A stretch of DNA of 5,270 nucleotides from Neisseriaceae bacterium (GTDB lineage Bacteria > Pseudomonadota > Gammaproteobacteria > Burkholderiales > Neisseriaceae): contig JASLDB010000309.1 of assembly GCA_030151665.1 (NCBI GenBank), positions 1-5,270 of the forward strand, written 5' to 3'. Both the position numbers and the translations under genes were made by a program. Positions 1 to 5,270 of the stretch are shown here, piece after piece (positions within the stretch are counted from its first letter, which is position 1; the number at the start of each line of letters is the position of its first letter). The notes under the pieces are model-generated. The model did not search any database, had not been told where the DNA came from, and saw only the letters and a list, made by a program, of their open reading frames with translations.

Positions 1-401
1 AATTTTCCTAAGTATTGATGATTGGCTACTTCAATAAAGATTTGCAAAAAATATTGGTTCCCAGCCCTCTCCTTAACATATTGAATATTTAAAATATTAT
101 TCCATGGTATCTCTATTCGGTCATTCAATAAAAAAGGACAACGCAATCCATTTGGATTAATTGATATTGTGGGCTTGTGTCTATTTTTGTATTTCAAAAA
201 AGCATCATATGACGCAGATAAGCTAAGCACACTCAATGGCATAAAAAAAAATACAGACATAAATACGTTAAAACCACCCATAACATCAAAATCGGATGGT
301 TCGGTTTCATAATTCCACAAAAGGAAACCTAATAACAAAGGAACAAACCACAATGTAATGCATCGCAATAACATAAATGAAGCGTTTCGGTAGAATTTCA
401 T
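1..401 (-). CDS. Hypothetical two-helix membrane protein, N-terminal part (3' end off the window)
   Basis: The reading frame starts at ATG (bases 401-399 on the minus strand) and stays open for 133 codons to the window edge. An in-frame TAA lies five codons upstream, so no earlier start is possible. The protein begins MKFYRNASFMLLRC and has two hydrophobic segments, at about residues 8-27 and 41-61, separated by an acidic loop (NYETEPSDFD). A polar region follows, with a pattern of short strands: ISINPNGL, then LLNDRIEIPWNNILNIQYV, then a hydrophobic strand (YFLQIFIEV). A double transmembrane hairpin followed by strands with an 'I-P-W-x-x-I' motif resembles small bacterial membrane proteins with a PH-like cytoplasmic domain. 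That is a weak resemblance, not an identification. There is no clear Shine-Dalgarno sequence. The gene is more AT-rich than mnmE. It points away from mnmE, so it is not part of that operon. Coding status is fairly sure; function is unknown. Confidence 0.72.
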   Translation of the reverse strand, partial: MKFYRNASFMLLRCITLWFVPLLLGFLLWNYETEPSDFDVMGGFNVFMSVFFFMPLSVLSLSASYDAFLKYKNRHKPTISINPNGLRCPFLLNDRIEIPWNNILNIQYVKERAGNQYFLQIFIEVANHQYLGK

Positions 402-434
402 CCAGATGTCTTTTTATTGATATGTAATATTTTA

Positions 435-464
435 ATTATAAAATAATTTATTAACCTCCCGCAA
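435..464 (-). promoter_or_regulatory. Candidate sigma-70 promoter for the left-edge membrane protein gene
   Basis: On the minus strand there is a perfect -10 hexamer TATAAT (bases 440-435). Eighteen bases upstream lies TTGCGG (464-459), which keeps the first three bases of the -35 consensus. The region between and below is very AT-rich. Transcription would start near base 428, giving a leader of about 27 bases before the ATG at 401. Position and -10 quality support the call; the -35 box is poor. Confidence 0.45.
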
Positions 465-512
465 ATATAGCCGCCCATTAAAGAACGGCCAGCATTAATC
501 TACTATTTTTTC

Positions 513-847
513 CTATCTACACACGGCTTCATTCACAAACGGCTGATGCCAATCATCAAGGTGTTACCCATGTTCAGCCATGATGGTTTGGCGCAATGCT
601 ACGTTTTTTGATGAACCCAATAAAATAGCGTGTCTTCGTTAAAGCCATAGAGATTCAATTTAGCAAAAACCAATAGGGTGGAGTGCTTGACCAAGAATAT
701 CTGATGGGGCAGCGATAATGTCGACAACTGCTCATGCGCTGTATCAGGGGGTAAAAAGGCTTTGGTTGGTGTTTGCTGCACAATCTCGGGGGAAACAGAA
801 CAGGCAATGGTATTGTTGGAATGTGATGGTTTGGGCACGGAAATCAA
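513..847 (-). pseudogene. Possible decayed protein-coding gene, family not recognised
   Basis: On the minus strand an 82-codon frame (847 to 599, opening at TTG with no ribosome binding site) has protein-like composition. It includes alternating strand-like segments such as HQIFLVKHSTLLVFAKL and NLYGFNEDTLFYWVHQK. It ends at TAG (601-599) just after a run of six A (609-604). If one base is added in that A-run, the reading passes into the next frame and continues VALRQTIMAEHG, meets one in-frame TAA (566-564), then reads HLDDWHQPFVNEAVCR and stops at TAG (515-513). Two lesions in a row, a missing plausible start and an in-frame TGA just upstream of the TTG fit a dead gene of at least about 110 codons. 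I do not recognise the family. The alternative is that this is ordinary non-coding sequence with a chance frame, so confidence is low. Confidence 0.33.
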
Positions 848-850
848 TAG

Positions 851-876
851 TCAAAAATAAAATGGGTGAGCACCCA
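851..876 (-). terminator. Weak terminator-like hairpin on the minus strand
   Basis: Read on the minus strand, TGGGT and ACCCA (876-863) form a 5-bp GC-rich stem around a 4-base loop. The sequence TTTTATTTTT follows directly. The shape is that of a rho-independent terminator, but the stem is short. It would stop leftward transcripts coming from the mnmE side before they reach the possible pseudogene. No gene upstream on that strand needs it, so it may be chance or a relic. Confidence 0.25.
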
Positions 877-945
877 CTTTGGACGAGATTGCCTTTTCTT
901 TGTCGAATAAAAGCATCGTGCGTAGAGCTTCGTGCACAAATCCAC

Positions 946-951
946 TACAAT
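946..951 (+). promoter_or_regulatory. Candidate -10 box for mnmE
   Basis: TACAAT matches the sigma-70 -10 consensus at five of six bases and lies 38 bases before the mnmE ATG, giving a leader of roughly 32 bases. At 17 bases upstream (923-928) the sequence is TAGAGC, a poor -35 box. The ribosome binding site before the ATG at 990 is also weak (AGAAAG, ending 7 bases before the start). Confidence 0.3.
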
Positions 952-989
952 AGCGTTTTAGCCTTGCCGTTATTTTAGAAAGCCTTGTT

Positions 990-2363
990 ATGCAAAACAA
1001 CCCAACCATTGCTGCTATAGCCACTGCGCCGGGTCGTGGTGGTGTTGGTGTTATTCGTTTGTCTGGAAAAGATTTATTGCCATTGGCGCAATTGATTACT
1101 GGGGGAAAAACACCCAAAGCCCGTGTTGCTTTGTACAGTGACTTTTTGAGTGAAGAGGGTGAGCCCATCGACAATGGTTTGCTATTGTATTTTGCAGCAC
1201 CTGCAAGCTTTACTGGTGAAGATGTCATTGAGCTGCAAGGGCATGGTGGCCCTGTGGTCATGAATATGCTCTTGGAGCGTTGCATTGCGCTAGGTGCTCG
1301 CATGGCTGAGCCGGGGGAGTTCACCAAACGGGCATTTTTGAACAATAAATTGGATTTGGCTCAAGCCGAAAGTGTTGCCGATTTAATTGATGCTTCTAGT
1401 CAAAGTGCGGCTCGCATGGCTTTACGCTCATTAAAAGGGGCGTTTTCAGAAAAAATCCATGCGCTTGTCGATAATGTGATTACGCTGCGAATGTTGGTTG
1501 AAGCCACTTTGGACTTTCCAGAAGAAGACATTGATTTTTTAGAAGCAGCAGATGCCAAAGGCAAATTACACCAAATTCAAGCACAGTTAAATGATGTTTT
1601 GGCCAATGCAGAGCAAGGTGCGATTTTGCGTGAGGGCATGAACGTGGTTTTGGTGGGGGCACCGAATGTGGGTAAATCATCTTTATTAAATGCTTTGGCA
1701 GGAGATGATATTGCGATTGTGACGGATATTGCGGGTACAACACGAGATACCGTGCGTGAGCAGATTACTTTAGACGGTGTGCCTGTGCACATTATTGACA
1801 CCGCAGGTTTGCGTGAAACCGATGACGTGGTTGAGCGCATTGGTATTGAGCGCAGCCAAAAGGCGGTTCAACAAGCGGACATTGCCTTGGTTTTGATTGA
1901 CCCAAGAGAAGGGGTGAATGAGATTACCCAAGGTATCTTACGGGATTTGCCCAGTACGTTAAAGCGTATTGAAATTCACAATAAATGTGACTTAACTGGT
2001 GAAATGGCTGCGTATGTTTCACGTGAAACAGAACAAAATCAAATGCTCACCCAAGCTGATGCATTAATAACATTGTCAGCCAAAACAGGTGATGGGCTGG
2101 CTATTTTACGCCAAGCCTTATTGCAAGAAGTGGGTTGGCAAGGTGAAAGTGAAAGCTTATTTTTGGCCAGAACACGGCATATTAAAGCCTTAGAACAAGC
2201 AGTGACAGAGTTAGAATTTGCAGACATGTGCAATCAAAATCAAATTGAACTCTTAGCAGAACATTTGCGCTTGGCACAAATAGCGTTCAATGAGATCACA
2301 GGGGAATTTACTGCTGATGATTTATTGGGGGTTATTTTCAGCCGATTCTGCATTGGCAAATAA
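990..2363 (+). CDS. mnmE: tRNA uridine-5-carboxymethylaminomethyl(34) synthesis GTPase MnmE (TrmE)
   Basis: This 457-residue protein is full length for MnmE (E. coli 454). Family knowledge: with MnmG it installs the aminomethyl or carboxymethylaminomethyl group on wobble uridine 34 of certain tRNAs, using methylene-tetrahydrofolate and potassium-stimulated GTP hydrolysis in the cytoplasm. In the sequence, the N-terminal folate-binding domain starts with TIAAIATAPGRGGVGVIRLSG (split by residues 6-26) and contains GEDVIELQGHGGP near 76-88. A helical domain follows. The inserted G domain carries the P-loop GAPNVGKSS (223-231), GTTRD (249-253), DTAG (270-273), NKCD (331-334) and SAK (363-365). 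The C terminus is the canonical FCIGK with the catalytic cysteine at 453. Sequence feel is strongly Neisseriaceae-like. The start at ATG 990 fits the family N terminus although the ribosome binding site is weak. No mnmG, yidC or rnpA lies in the window. The gene ends directly before a strong terminator, so it is at least the last gene of its transcript. Confidence 0.98.
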   Translation: MQNNPTIAAIATAPGRGGVGVIRLSGKDLLPLAQLITGGKTPKARVALYSDFLSEEGEPIDNGLLLYFAAPASFTGEDVIELQGHGGPVVMNMLLERCIALGARMAEPGEFTKRAFLNNKLDLAQAESVADLIDASSQSAARMALRSLKGAFSEKIHALVDNVITLRMLVEATLDFPEEDIDFLEAADAKGKLHQIQAQLNDVLANAEQGAILREGMNVVLVGAPNVGKSSLLNALAGDDIAIVTDIAGTTRDTVREQITLDGVPVHIIDTAGLRETDDVVERIGIERSQKAVQQADIALVLIDPREGVNEITQGILRDLPSTLKRIEIHNKCDLTGEMAAYVSRETEQNQMLTQADALITLSAKTGDGLAILRQALLQEVGWQGESESLFLARTRHIKALEQAVTELEFADMCNQNQIELLAEHLRLAQIAFNEITGEFTADDLLGVIFSRFCIGK

Positions 2364-2398
2364 ATAAAAGAAAGCACCATATTGGTGCTTTCTTTTAT
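2364..2398. terminator. Bidirectional rho-independent terminator shared by mnmE and the MFS gene
   Basis: The arms 2364-2378 and 2384-2398 are perfect 15-base inverted complements (core AGAAAGCACC / GGTGCTTTCT) around the 5-base loop ATATT. The outer part of each arm is A-rich on the left and T-rich on the right, so each strand ends its hairpin in TTCTTTTAT, a U-rich tail. The hairpin begins at the first base after the mnmE stop and ends two bases before the stop of the convergent transporter gene, so one element serves both. Confidence 0.93.
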
Positions 2399-2400
2399 GA

Positions 2401-3537
2401 TTAATGATTATGTTCTTTGCGGTTTGGGCAGGTGAGTAAAACCAAAAAAACAGCAATGATACTCAAAGCCAAGCCCAAATTTTGGTATTGTGCCACCAGC
2501 ATTAACCCCAAACCGATACCCAGATAATACAATAAACCCAATATGGCACCAGCGGTGCCTAAACGATTACCATAATCTTTAAAAGCAAGGCTTAAAATAT
2601 TGGGGATGGCCAGGCCATAAGCCACAACAATGCCTATCATGGGGATGATAAACACAATGTGGTGTTGGATTATCCATAGTGAAATGGCACAGATGAATGC
2701 CAAGGTGGCAGCACGAAAAATAATGGTTTGATAATGGACTTGTTTGACCAAGTAATATCGATTTAACCATGCACCCATGAATGAGCCTAAACCCATTAAG
2801 ATGCCACTGTAACCAAAAGCACTGGCACTAAAACCCAGCTGGATAAACATAAAAGGCGCCAGTTGATAATAGGAAAATAGCGCAATATTCAATAAACTAA
2901 TCAGTGCGACGGTCTGCCAAATATGGGGGTCGTTGATCATGTCTTTGGCCGTTTGCCAAAAAAGTGGGCGTTGATAATCATGGGGCCTTGTTTCGGGTAG
3001 TGATACCACACACCAAGCCAAAAGCCCAATCGCCAAAAAAGCCAATGCCCAAAACACACCTTGGTAGCTGGCGATATGCACCAAAATAGCACCACTGATG
3101 AGTCCAATAATCGGGCTGATTGCCATGGCAACGCCCATTACTGCAAAAACTTGACGCAATTGATGACCTGATAATTGGTCACGCATCATGGTTTGGGTGC
3201 CAATAGAACCAATGGCAGCGGCAAATGCCATTAACAGACGACACAACAATAAAAATGTAAAATCAGGGGCATAACAAGCTGCAATACTGGCAATGACATA
3301 AACCATTAATGCCAATAAAACAGTGGGTCTGCGACCCCAAATATCACAGGCATAGCCCCAGATGACTACACCCATCGCAAATGCCAAAAAATACCAAGAC
3401 AATGTTTGTCCTGCCTGATTGGCAGAAACTGAGAATGATTTGGCAATGGCTGGTAAGGCAGGGCTGTAAATGGTTTCCACAATTTGTGGGAACATGATTA
3501 GTGCCATTAATAATGGCATATACAGTATTTTTTTCAT
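2401..3537 (-). CDS. MFS transporter, Bcr/CflA-like (drug or metabolite exporter)
   Basis: The 378-residue protein is very hydrophobic, with about 12 predicted membrane segments. MFS signatures are visible: helix 1 ends in ETIYSPALPAIAKSF (21-35), as in Bcr/CflA proteins; motif A GYACDIWGRRP (61-71) sits between helices 2 and 3; the helix 4 arginine lies in LLLCRLLMAF (97-106); and helix 5 has the glycine/proline-rich antiporter-type stretch GVAMAISPIIGLISG (135-149). Such proteins sit in the inner membrane and export small molecules using the proton gradient; this substrate is unknown. The frame is open 77 codons further upstream, but that extension is polar, lacks transporter character and runs into the divergent regulator gene. 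I therefore chose ATG at 3537-3535 (MKKILYMPLLMALIMFP), though no Shine-Dalgarno sequence precedes it. It is divergent to the AraC-type regulator and convergent with mnmE. The linked ribokinase leaves room for a sugar or nucleoside substrate instead of a drug. Confidence 0.9.
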   Translation of the reverse strand: MKKILYMPLLMALIMFPQIVETIYSPALPAIAKSFSVSANQAGQTLSWYFLAFAMGVVIWGYACDIWGRRPTVLLALMVYVIASIAACYAPDFTFLLLCRLLMAFAAAIGSIGTQTMMRDQLSGHQLRQVFAVMGVAMAISPIIGLISGAILVHIASYQGVFWALAFLAIGLLAWCVVSLPETRPHDYQRPLFWQTAKDMINDPHIWQTVALISLLNIALFSYYQLAPFMFIQLGFSASAFGYSGILMGLGSFMGAWLNRYYLVKQVHYQTIIFRAATLAFICAISLWIIQHHIVFIIPMIGIVVAYGLAIPNILSLAFKDYGNRLGTAGAILGLLYYLGIGLGLMLVAQYQNLGLALSIIAVFLVLLTCPNRKEHNH

Positions 3538-3648
3538 GGTATTTTGTTGATGAGTGAAACAGATAGCATCATAGTGCCATTGTGAATTTCGTTTTATAAT
3601 GAAAAAGACAAAATATGTTTTAAATCGGACAATTAATGGGAGGCAATA
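3538..3648. promoter_or_regulatory. Divergent control region between the MFS gene and the AraC-type regulator
   Basis: These 111 bases must contain both promoters and very probably the regulator's binding sites. For the leftward transporter gene two weak promoter options are visible. One is TTCACA (3586-3581) with an extended -10 TGcTATCTG 15 bases away. The other is a -10-like TATGAT (3573-3568) without a good -35 box. Poor promoters of this kind are typical where an activator is needed. AraC-type sites are usually degenerate direct repeats, and I could not pick out a convincing pair by eye. Confidence 0.6.
3595..3600 (+). promoter_or_regulatory. Candidate -10 box for the AraC-type regulator operon
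   Basis: A perfect TATAAT hexamer lies 48 bases before the TTG start, which gives a leader of about 42 bases. The sequence 17 bases upstream (TAGTGC, 3572-3577) is a poor -35 box, so basal activity may be low or regulator-dependent. That weak -35 overlaps the candidate transporter promoter on the other strand, so occupancy of one could affect the other. Confidence 0.42.
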
Positions 3649-3651
3649 TTG
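3638..3651 (+). promoter_or_regulatory. Strong ribosome binding site that fixes a TTG start
   Basis: GGGAGG (3638-3643) is followed by five bases and then TTG (3649-3651). No ATG or GTG is in frame at a suitable distance: the ATGs at 3615 and 3636 are out of frame, and the first in-frame ATG is 14 codons downstream with no ribosome binding site. The eight bases from 3644 to 3651 (CAATATTG) form a perfect palindrome that includes the start codon. Confidence 0.72.
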
Positions 3652-4461
3652 GCGTGGATAGATAGCGAAGATGTATTTGATGCAGATACAATGACCATGC
3701 CGATTATTGGGATTGCTTCTCGGTTGGTGCGCCATGATTCTGGTGAGCACAGTCATGGCAAAGGGCAATTGCTATTTGCCCAAAGTGGTACAATGCAGAT
3801 TATTTTGGAGCAGGCAATATCGGTTTTACCACCCTTAAAATTGGCTTGGATTCCACCATTTTGTAGCCATCAGGTCAGGTTGAATGAAGTGGTGGGCTAT
3901 CGGTCGGTATACATTGATACAACTGTTTTTAAGCATTTGCCTGACAAGTATCGAATTGTTGCCACCACACCATTATTGCAATCCATCTTGGAAAATATTG
4001 CCATTTCAGATTGGCAAAGCGATTGGTTAAGTGAATCAAGACAAAGCCATTGGTTAGCAGTGTTGTGGGATGAATTAGCAGTTGCCAAAACAGAAAATGT
4101 TTTATTGCCTTGGCCACAAGATTACCGTTTACAAAAACTATCTACCACCGATTTACCTCCCATGTTGCATGAGTTATCGACACAAGTGGGCGCTTGTGCC
4201 AAAACCATTACCCGAATTTTTCAGCAAGAAACAGGCATGACATACCAAGCATGGCGGCAACAATGGCGATTATTAAAAGCGATTGAGTTATTGCATAGCC
4301 AGATGCCTTTGCTTGAGATTGCATTGGGTTTGGGTTTTGCCAATGACAGTGCTTTTGCTGCTTTTTTTAAAAAAATGACAGGGATGAGTACCAGGCAATA
4401 TGGGCAATCAGGCATAGCAACGGAATACCCAGCGATTAAACCACCACAGGATACAAGATGA
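3649..4461 (+). CDS. AraC/XylS-family transcriptional regulator, NimR-like architecture
   Basis: This 270-residue protein has the two-part layout of the family. The N-terminal cupin-type ligand domain shows HSHGKGQLLFAQSG (34-47), then PPLKLAWIPPFCSHQV (61-76), the His/GQL and WIPP-H pattern of regulators such as E. coli NimR (YeaM, 273 residues). The C-terminal DNA-binding domain has a first helix-turn-helix around 176-215 (LSTQVGACAKTITRIFQQETGMTYQAWRQ, in two parts, ending RLLKAIELL) and a second at about 219-251 (LLEIALGLGFANDSAFAAFF, then KKMTGMSTRQY), close to the family consensus. NimR-type proteins usually sit divergent to an MFS exporter and control it; the same arrangement is seen here, so this protein probably regulates the facing transporter and possibly itself. 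The start is TTG, supported by GGGAGG five bases upstream. The last four bases overlap the ribokinase start, implying cotranscription. The ligand cannot be told from sequence. Confidence 0.92.
   Translation: MAWIDSEDVFDADTMTMPIIGIASRLVRHDSGEHSHGKGQLLFAQSGTMQIILEQAISVLPPLKLAWIPPFCSHQVRLNEVVGYRSVYIDTTVFKHLPDKYRIVATTPLLQSILENIAISDWQSDWLSESRQSHWLAVLWDELAVAKTENVLLPWPQDYRLQKLSTTDLPPMLHELSTQVGACAKTITRIFQQETGMTYQAWRQQWRLLKAIELLHSQMPLLEIALGLGFANDSAFAAFFKKMTGMSTRQYGQSGIATEYPAIKPPQDTR
4447..4461 (+). promoter_or_regulatory. Ribosome binding site and ATGA stop/start overlap joining regulator and kinase genes
   Basis: CAGGA (4447-4451) lies six bases before the kinase ATG (4458-4460), inside the end of the regulator gene. 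The regulator's TGA stop (4459-4461) shares bases with that ATG. Such ATGA overlaps usually mean translational coupling within one mRNA, so the two proteins should be made together. No promoter is needed or seen between them. Confidence 0.85.
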
Positions 4462-5270
4462 ATAACACAACACCCCCAAAAATATTGGTTATTGGCAGTA
4501 TTAACATGGACTTGATCACCACATCTTCTCGTTTTGCTCAAGTGGGTGAAACCTTATTGGGCGAGGGTTTTCAAACCTTATTGGGTGGTAAAGGTGCTAA
4601 CCAAGCCGTTGCCGCCAGTCGCTTGGGGGCAGAAGTTACTTTGCTAAGTGCTGTGGGCAATGATGCTTTTGGTCAAGAAGCATGTCGTATTTTGGCTGCA
4701 GAAACGGTTAACCTTGATTATGTTCAAAAACTAGATGGTGTGGCGACTGGTGTTGCCAGTATTACGGTTGCAGAAGGTGAAAACCACATTATTGTGGTAG
4801 CAGGTGCAAACCATGCTTTAACGGTTGCTGATATTCAAGCTGCTCAGGCATGTTTTATGGCTGCCGATGTGGTGATTTGCCAATTGGAGATTCCCATGCC
4901 CTGTGTAGAGGCTGCTTGTGAATTGGCACAACAATACCAAAAGCCTTTTATTTTAAATCCTGCGCCAATGCAAAAATTATCCACTAAATTGCTGCAAGGA
5001 CTGTCGATTTTAACGCCAAATTTGATTGAATTAGAGCAATTAATTGGTCACGATGTTTCTAAAGAGACATTGCATAATTTGCCATTTTCGGTGGTGTTAA
5101 CATCGGGAAAAGAGGGAGCATATTATGTGAACCAGCAAGGACAAACCGTTCATCAACCCGCTTTTGCAGTGGATGTGGTGGATAGCACTGGCGCAGGAGA
5201 TACATTTAATGCGGCTTTGGCAGTGTTTTGGTGTGAAGGTTTGGATTTTGCAGTGCAAAAAGCCGCTGCT
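4458..5270 (+). CDS. rbsK: Ribokinase-like PfkB-family carbohydrate kinase, 3' end off the window
   Basis: The 271 visible residues start MNNTTPPKILVIGSINMDL and run open to the window edge; E. coli RbsK has 309, so about 30 residues are missing. Ribokinase phosphorylates D-ribose to ribose 5-phosphate with ATP in the cytoplasm. Matching marks are GSINMDL (13-19) with the sugar-binding aspartate 18, PfkB signature 1 GGKGANQAVAASRLG (43-57), QLE (142-144), NPAP (167-170), TPNLIE (186-191) giving the NxxE motif, and signature 2 DSTGAGDTFNAA (242-253) with catalytic base Asp248. The stretch between the NxxE motif and the nucleotide-binding TSGKEG (215-220) is about nine residues shorter than in E. 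coli. Related PfkB kinases for other sugars or nucleosides share these motifs, but GGKGANQAVAA favours ribokinase. The start ATG overlaps the regulator stop and has its own ribosome binding site. Pairing with an AraC-type regulator instead of RbsR is unusual. Confidence 0.93.
   Translation, partial: MNNTTPPKILVIGSINMDLITTSSRFAQVGETLLGEGFQTLLGGKGANQAVAASRLGAEVTLLSAVGNDAFGQEACRILAAETVNLDYVQKLDGVATGVASITVAEGENHIIVVAGANHALTVADIQAAQACFMAADVVICQLEIPMPCVEAACELAQQYQKPFILNPAPMQKLSTKLLQGLSILTPNLIELEQLIGHDVSKETLHNLPFSVVLTSGKEGAYYVNQQGQTVHQPAFAVDVVDSTGAGDTFNAALAVFWCEGLDFAVQKAAA

Larger units (their letters stand above)
402..989. other. 588-bp stretch without an intact gene, between the left gene and mnmE
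   Basis: No open frame here looks like a healthy gene. The plus-strand frame at 718-978 has no ribosome binding site and a composition typical of a shadow frame (rich in W, R and C). The minus-strand frame at 599-847 looks more protein-like and is described separately as a possible gene remnant. The AT-rich left end (about 402-465) carries the promoter of the left gene, and the right end (about 920-989) must hold the mnmE promoter. I saw no tRNA, no riboswitch-like fold and no insertion sequence ends. Confidence 0.6.

Noticed and set aside
581..834. 11-base direct repeat TGATGGTTTGG at 581-591 and 824-834, as possible target-site duplication of a small element
   Set aside because: The interior ends show no inverted repeats to match an insertion element, and the two copies fall in different frames of the gene remnant; most likely chance.
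718..978. 86-codon plus-strand open frame before mnmE
   Set aside because: It has no ribosome binding site, an odd composition rich in W, R and C, and runs antisense to the more protein-like minus-strand frame; it also overlaps the likely mnmE promoter.
851..1345. 164-codon minus-strand open frame opposite the mnmE 5' end
   Set aside because: It lies antisense to a certain gene, has low-complexity A/P/S/R-rich composition and no start signals; it is a shadow of mnmE.
3591..3627. AT-rich symmetric runs (TTTTATAATGAAAA, AAAATATGTTTT) as possible operators
   Set aside because: The symmetry is imperfect and comes mostly from A and T runs expected around a promoter; it does not resemble the direct-repeat sites of AraC-type proteins.
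3538..3768. A 77-codon N-terminal extension of the MFS transporter
   Set aside because: The extension is polar, not family-like, overlaps the first 120 bases of the regulator gene and would swallow both promoters; the family N terminus fits the ATG at 3537.
4221..4541. 106-codon minus-strand frame across the regulator/kinase junction
   Set aside because: It is antisense to two well-supported coding regions, with cysteine-rich shadow composition and no ribosome binding site.

Overview
The window looks like chromosome from an AT-leaning Neisseriaceae-type betaproteobacterium. The main evidence is the MnmE protein. Its whole N-terminal and G-domain sequence, and the run through GEFTADDLLGVIFSRFCIGK at the end, read very close to what I remember of Neisseria MnmE. 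This comes from recall, not a search, and I cannot name the genus. I found no canonical Neisseriaceae DNA-uptake word (for example GCCGTCTGAA or GGCAGCCTGAA) on either strand.

Layout, left to right. (1) 1-401, minus strand: the N-terminal 133 codons of a small membrane protein of unknown function, cut by the window edge. A consensus-like -10 box lies just upstream. This part is visibly more AT-rich than the rest. (2) 402-989: no intact gene. It holds the promoter of the left gene, a stretch on the minus strand (about 513-847) that reads like a decayed coding sequence with one frameshift and one in-frame stop, a weak minus-strand terminator-like hairpin, and the probable mnmE promoter. (3) 990-2363, plus: complete mnmE (tRNA U34 modification GTPase). 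(4) 2364-2398: a perfect 15-bp stem terminator serving both mnmE and the convergent transporter gene. (5) 2401-3537, minus: a complete 12-helix-type MFS transporter of the Bcr/CflA-like drug or metabolite exporter group. (6) 3538-3648: a 111-bp divergent control region. (7) 3649-4461, plus: an AraC-family regulator of the NimR-like type, which starts at TTG behind a strong ribosome binding site. (8) 4458-5270, plus: ribokinase-like PfkB-family sugar kinase, overlapping the regulator gene by 4 bases (ATGA) and cut by the right edge about 30 residues before its expected end.

How the genes fit together: mnmE is a housekeeping gene unrelated to its neighbours. The transporter, regulator and kinase form one divergent module. 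The regulator most likely controls the transporter promoter it faces. Its tight coupling to the kinase gene suggests that the module handles a ribose-like sugar or nucleoside-derived ligand, or that the kinase is induced with it. The module's substrate is an inference and cannot be read from sequence alone. I see no mobile element, CRISPR array, tRNA or rRNA, and no clearly new type of system.
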